This document shows positions 61,176 to 64,000 of a stretch of DNA of 64,000 nt, piece after piece. The translations under genes and the position numbers were made by a program. Origin of the DNA: Mycolicibacterium sp. J2 (GTDB lineage: Bacteria > Actinomycetota > Actinomycetes > Mycobacteriales > Mycobacteriaceae). The stretch is from contig NZ_JAPFPY010000006.1 of the NCBI RefSeq assembly GCF_026240945.1, positions 124,001 through 188,000 of the forward strand. Reading direction: 5' to 3'. Within the stretch, counting starts at the first letter, position 1, and the number at the start of each line of letters is the position of its first letter. A model generated the notes under the pieces. That model did no database searches. It saw only the letters and a program-made list of their open reading frames with translations, and was not told the origin of the DNA.

Positions 61176-62090
61176 ATGCCACGCGTAGACGGTGACACCT
61201 GGGATCTGGCGTCCAGCGTCGGGGCCACCGCGACCATGGTCGCGGCCGCCCGCGCGATCGCCTCGGCGGCACCGGAGCCGGTGATCAACGACCGGTTCGC
61301 GGCACCGCTGGTGCGTGCGGTCGGTGTCGACTTCTTCACCAAACTCGCCGACGGTGAACTCACCGAATCAGACCTGGGCGACGACCCGCAGATGAACATC
61401 GTGCGGTTCGCCGACGGCATGGCGGCGCGCACCCGATTCTTCGACGAATTCTTCGAGCAGGCAACGGCTTCCGGTGTTCGGCAGGCCGTCATCCTGGCCG
61501 CGGGCCTGGATGCCCGCGCCTACCGGTTGGACTGGCCGGCCGGCACGGTGGTGTTCGAGATCGACCAGCCCGATGTCATCGAATTCAAGACGCGCACGCT
61601 GGCCGACCTGGGTGCCGCGCCGACCGCGGAGCGTCGCACCGTGGCGGTGGACCTGCGCGACGACTGGGTGTCGGCGTTACGGGCCGCCGGATTCGACCCG
61701 TCGGCGCCGACCGCGTGGATCGCCGAGGGCCTGTTCGGCTATCTGCCGTCGGAAGCCCAGGACCGGCTGCTCGACCTGATCACCGAGAACAGCGCCGCGG
61801 GCAGCCGGGTCGCCGCCGAGGCGGTACCGGGAATCACCGACGCCGACCATGACGCCGTCCGCGAGCGGATGAAGTCGGTGACCGACAAGTGGGCCGAGCA
61901 CGGATTTGACCTCGATTTCAGCGAACTGGTCTACCTGGGCGACCGCACCGACGCCGCCGCGCACCTGGACGGCTTGGGCTGGGACACCTCGGCGGTGTCG
62001 AGCAACGAACTACTGGCCCGTTACGGCCTGCCGGTGCTCGACGAGGAAGCGCAGTTCGGGCAGGCCTCCTACATCACCGCGGTGAAGTGA
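61176..62090 (+). CDS. SAM-dependent methyltransferase paralogue 1 (LCM-like)
   Basis: The 304-aa protein belongs to the LCM/TIGR00027-type family expanded in mycobacteria. It starts with the family block [20 protein letters not shown] and has the SAM motif [31 protein letters not shown] and [19 protein letters not shown]. The methyl acceptor is unknown for nearly all members. A GTG one codon upstream is an alternative start; ACAGGGGG precedes it. Its stop overlaps the next start by one base (TGATG). Confidence 0.9.
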   Translation: MPRVDGDTWDLASSVGATATMVAAARAIASAAPEPVINDRFAAPLVRAVGVDFFTKLADGELTESDLGDDPQMNIVRFADGMAARTRFFDEFFEQATASGVRQAVILAAGLDARAYRLDWPAGTVVFEIDQPDVIEFKTRTLADLGAAPTAERRTVAVDLRDDWVSALRAAGFDPSAPTAWIAEGLFGYLPSEAQDRLLDLITENSAAGSRVAAEAVPGITDADHDAVRERMKSVTDKWAEHGFDLDFSELVYLGDRTDAAAHLDGLGWDTSAVSSNELLARYGLPVLDEEAQFGQASYITAVK

Positions 62091-62992
62091 TGGCCCGGTC
62101 GGAAGCCGACAGCTGGGACCTGGCCTCCAGCGTCGGCGCGACCGCGACCATGGTGGCCGCCGCCCGCGCCCTGGCCACCGCGGAACCCGACGCCATCATC
62201 GACGATCCGTTCGCCGCGGACCTGGTGCGCGCCGTCGGCGTGGAGTTCTTCACCCGACTGGTCAACGGCGACATCGAGATTCCGGACGATACGGCGGCCG
62301 GTGGCATCCGCCTCATCACCGACACCATGGCGGTGCGCACCCGGTTCTTCGACGACTTCTTCGAGCACGCCACCGAAACCGGGGTACGCCAAGCGGTCAT
62401 CCTGGCCGCCGGGCTGGATACCCGGCCGTACCGGCTGTCGTGGCCGGCCGGCACCGTCGTCTACGAGATCGACCAACCCGAGGTCATCGCCTTCAAGACG
62501 CAATCGATGGAGGCCCTTGGCGCCGCCCCGTCCGCCGAACGCCGGACGGTGGCGGTCGACCTGCGCGACGACTGGCCGGCGGCGTTGCGCCAAGCCGGTT
62601 TCGACACGTCGGCGCCGTCCGCGTGGAGCGCCGAAGGGCTGCTGATGTATCTGCCGCCCGACGCCCAGGACCGGCTCTTCGACCACATCACTGCGCTGTC
62701 GGCGCCCGGTAGCAGGCTGGCCACCGAGTACCACGGCAACGATTTCGGGCAGTCACTGGGCGAGCGGGCCAAGGAGATGTTCGACCATTGGGGCCCACAA
62801 GGTTTCGACCTCGACCTGGCCCAGCTGTTCTATCCGGGTGAGCGCAACGACGTCGTCGACTATCTGTCCGCCCGCGGTTGGCAGGTGCACAGCCGTAGCC
62901 GCCGCGACGTGTTCACCGACTACGGGCGGGAGTTCCCCGACCTCGCGTCCCCACTGCGTCAGTCGGTGTCCATCACCGCCGTTCGTGACTGA
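62090..62992 (+). CDS. SAM-dependent methyltransferase paralogue 2 (LCM-like)
   Basis: The 300-aa paralogue has [52 protein letters not shown] and [19 protein letters not shown]. The C-terminal third diverges most from paralogue 1 ([19 protein letters not shown]), where substrate choice is likely made. The ATG overlaps the previous stop, so it is translationally coupled. Confidence 0.9.
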   Translation: MARSEADSWDLASSVGATATMVAAARALATAEPDAIIDDPFAADLVRAVGVEFFTRLVNGDIEIPDDTAAGGIRLITDTMAVRTRFFDDFFEHATETGVRQAVILAAGLDTRPYRLSWPAGTVVYEIDQPEVIAFKTQSMEALGAAPSAERRTVAVDLRDDWPAALRQAGFDTSAPSAWSAEGLLMYLPPDAQDRLFDHITALSAPGSRLATEYHGNDFGQSLGERAKEMFDHWGPQGFDLDLAQLFYPGERNDVVDYLSARGWQVHSRSRRDVFTDYGREFPDLASPLRQSVSITAVRD

Positions 62993-63013
62993 ACCATTCA
63001 GCGAGGACTCTGT

Positions 63014-63934
63014 ATGACCACCACCAACACCGGACGCTCTGACGGCGACTCCTGGGATCTGGCCTCCAGCGTCGGCGCCACCGCCACCGCGGTGGCCGCG
63101 GCGCGCGCCATCGCCTCCCAGGGCCCCGACCCCCTGCTGAACGACCCCTATGCCGAGCCTCTGGTCCGCGCCGTCGGCGTGGACTCCTTCGTCAAGCTGA
63201 TCGACGACGAACTGCCGGTCCCGGACGACGATCCAGCCCTCAGCCGGTCCCGGATGCGGGAACAGATGACCGTGCGGACAAAGTTTTTCGACGACTTCTT
63301 CACCAACGCGGCCGCGTCGGGCATCCGGCAGGCCGTGATCCTGGCATCGGGACTGGACACCAGGGCCTATCGGCTGGACTGGCCTGCCGGCACCGTCGTG
63401 TTCGAGGTTGACCAGCCCGAGGTCATCGCGTTCAAGTCCCAGACACTGACCGCGCTCGGCGCGAAGCCCACCGCGGACCGCCGGACCGTCGGCATCGATC
63501 TGCGCGACGACTGGCCTGCCGCGTTGCGCGCGGCGGGATTCGACCCTGGTAAGCCCACCGCGTGGATCGCCGAGGGCCTGCTGATCTATCTGCCACCAGA
63601 GGCGCAGGATCGGCTGTTCGACAACATTACCGCGTTGTCGGCACCTGGCAGCCGGCTGGCCACCGAGGAGATGGACCTCTCCGCACTGCCCGACGACTGG
63701 GCCGAAAAACTGGCCGAACGGTCCCGGCGGCTGGGCACCGGGATCAATCTCGCGGAGCTGTTCTATCACGGTGAGCGCGCCTCGGCGGCGGCGTATCTGC
63801 GCGGGCAAGGATGGCAGGCCACGGTGCTCAAGGGTGCTGATGCGTTCGCTGCCAACGGGTTCGAGCAACCGGATGACGAATTGCGGACGTTCGGTGCAGA
63901 CTCGGGCTATCTGTCCGCGACCTTAGAAGGATGA
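63014..63934 (+). CDS. SAM-dependent methyltransferase paralogue 3 (LCM-like)
   Basis: The 306-aa paralogue has [59 protein letters not shown] and [19 protein letters not shown]. It has seven extra N-terminal residues (MTTTNTG) and a different C-terminus. GCGAGGA lies upstream of the ATG, 21 bases after paralogue 2. Confidence 0.9.
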   Translation: MTTTNTGRSDGDSWDLASSVGATATAVAAARAIASQGPDPLLNDPYAEPLVRAVGVDSFVKLIDDELPVPDDDPALSRSRMREQMTVRTKFFDDFFTNAAASGIRQAVILASGLDTRAYRLDWPAGTVVFEVDQPEVIAFKSQTLTALGAKPTADRRTVGIDLRDDWPAALRAAGFDPGKPTAWIAEGLLIYLPPEAQDRLFDNITALSAPGSRLATEEMDLSALPDDWAEKLAERSRRLGTGINLAELFYHGERASAAAYLRGQGWQATVLKGADAFAANGFEQPDDELRTFGADSGYLSATLEG

Positions 63935-63936
63935 TC

Positions 63937-64000
63937 ATGGCCCGCACCGACGACGATTCCTGGGACGTGGCCTCCAGCGTCGGGGCCACCGCCACACTGG
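63937..64000 (+). CDS. SAM-dependent methyltransferase paralogue 4, cut by window edge
   Basis: The visible 21 codons read [20 protein letters not shown], the family signature at the expected distance from the start. AGAAGG precedes the ATG by a few bases, and the gene begins two bases after paralogue 3 ends. The rest lies beyond the right edge, and further copies may follow. Confidence 0.85.
   Translation, partial: MARTDDDSWDVASSVGATATL

Overview
The window looks like chromosome from a fast-growing mycobacterium (Mycolicibacterium/M. smegmatis-like). It is GC-rich, and carries ESX-4 type VII secretion genes, tandem cutinases, MspA-family porin-like genes, F420-dependent LLM oxidoreductases, a sigL-rslA pair, and the truA-rplQ-rpoA-rpsD-rpsK-rpsM-rpmJ-infA block in mycobacterial order. 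No rRNA, tRNA, IS element or CRISPR array was seen.

Left end (1 to about 7,225): one end of an integrated phage-like element, all genes on the minus strand. From its right border it carries a large serine integrase, an unknown gene, a candidate recombination directionality factor, several tiny overlapping genes (DUF6011-like, zinc-ribbon, DUF2742-like), a P4-type primase-helicase, three unknown genes, an HNH nuclease, a P27-type small terminase and two more small genes, the last running off the window. The content resembles the small phiRv1/phiRv2 elements of M. tuberculosis more than a complete temperate phage. It is inserted inside eccC4, just after the DFKGGATFLG stretch, so the window holds only the first ~470 codons of EccC4.

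ESX-4 (7,198-12,661): truncated eccC4, divergent eccD4-mycP4, and convergent eccB4.

12,895-24,393: a giant ATPase-GAF-adenylate cyclase, then an eight-gene run with overlapping starts and stops: an unknown 271-aa protein, a polyprenyl diphosphate synthase, two small unknown proteins, a CrtC/AttH-like protein, an SCP2-like protein, a 746-aa FAD oxidoreductase of the phytoene desaturase type, and a proline-rich protein with a repeated LQAWRxYLEQ peptide. This reads as an isoprenoid-modifying system I cannot match to a named pathway.

24,363-29,275: a CGNR/ABATE regulator divergent from an EamA exporter, then four tandem secreted cutinases with one small exported protein. 29,268-33,918: truA and the ribosomal/rpoA/infA genes.

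34,232-37,424: a cyclic-nucleotide-binding histidine kinase and a response regulator fused to a thioredoxin-reductase-like flavoprotein that lacks the CxxC. 37,485-43,622: two F420-dependent oxidoreductases, the valine-catabolic mmsA/acyl-CoA dehydrogenase/mmsB set, and a HAD hydrolase. 43,752-45,724: a NarL-type response regulator and GAF histidine kinase. 45,729-50,637: a minus-strand cluster of ThDP enzyme, SRPBCC protein, KAS III-like enzyme, aminotransferase and MarR regulator, probably a small amino-metabolite pathway.

50,707-56,154: rslA, sigL (with a sequence matching its own promoter consensus), map, adk, secY, a PknH_C-type lipoprotein and a small secreted protein. 56,505-58,585: two tandem MspA-family proteins and a proline-rich exported protein. 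58,930-61,026: a secreted protein with three near-identical ~100-aa repeats. From 61,176 to the right edge: at least four tandem SAM-dependent methyltransferase paralogues of the LCM-like mycobacterial family.
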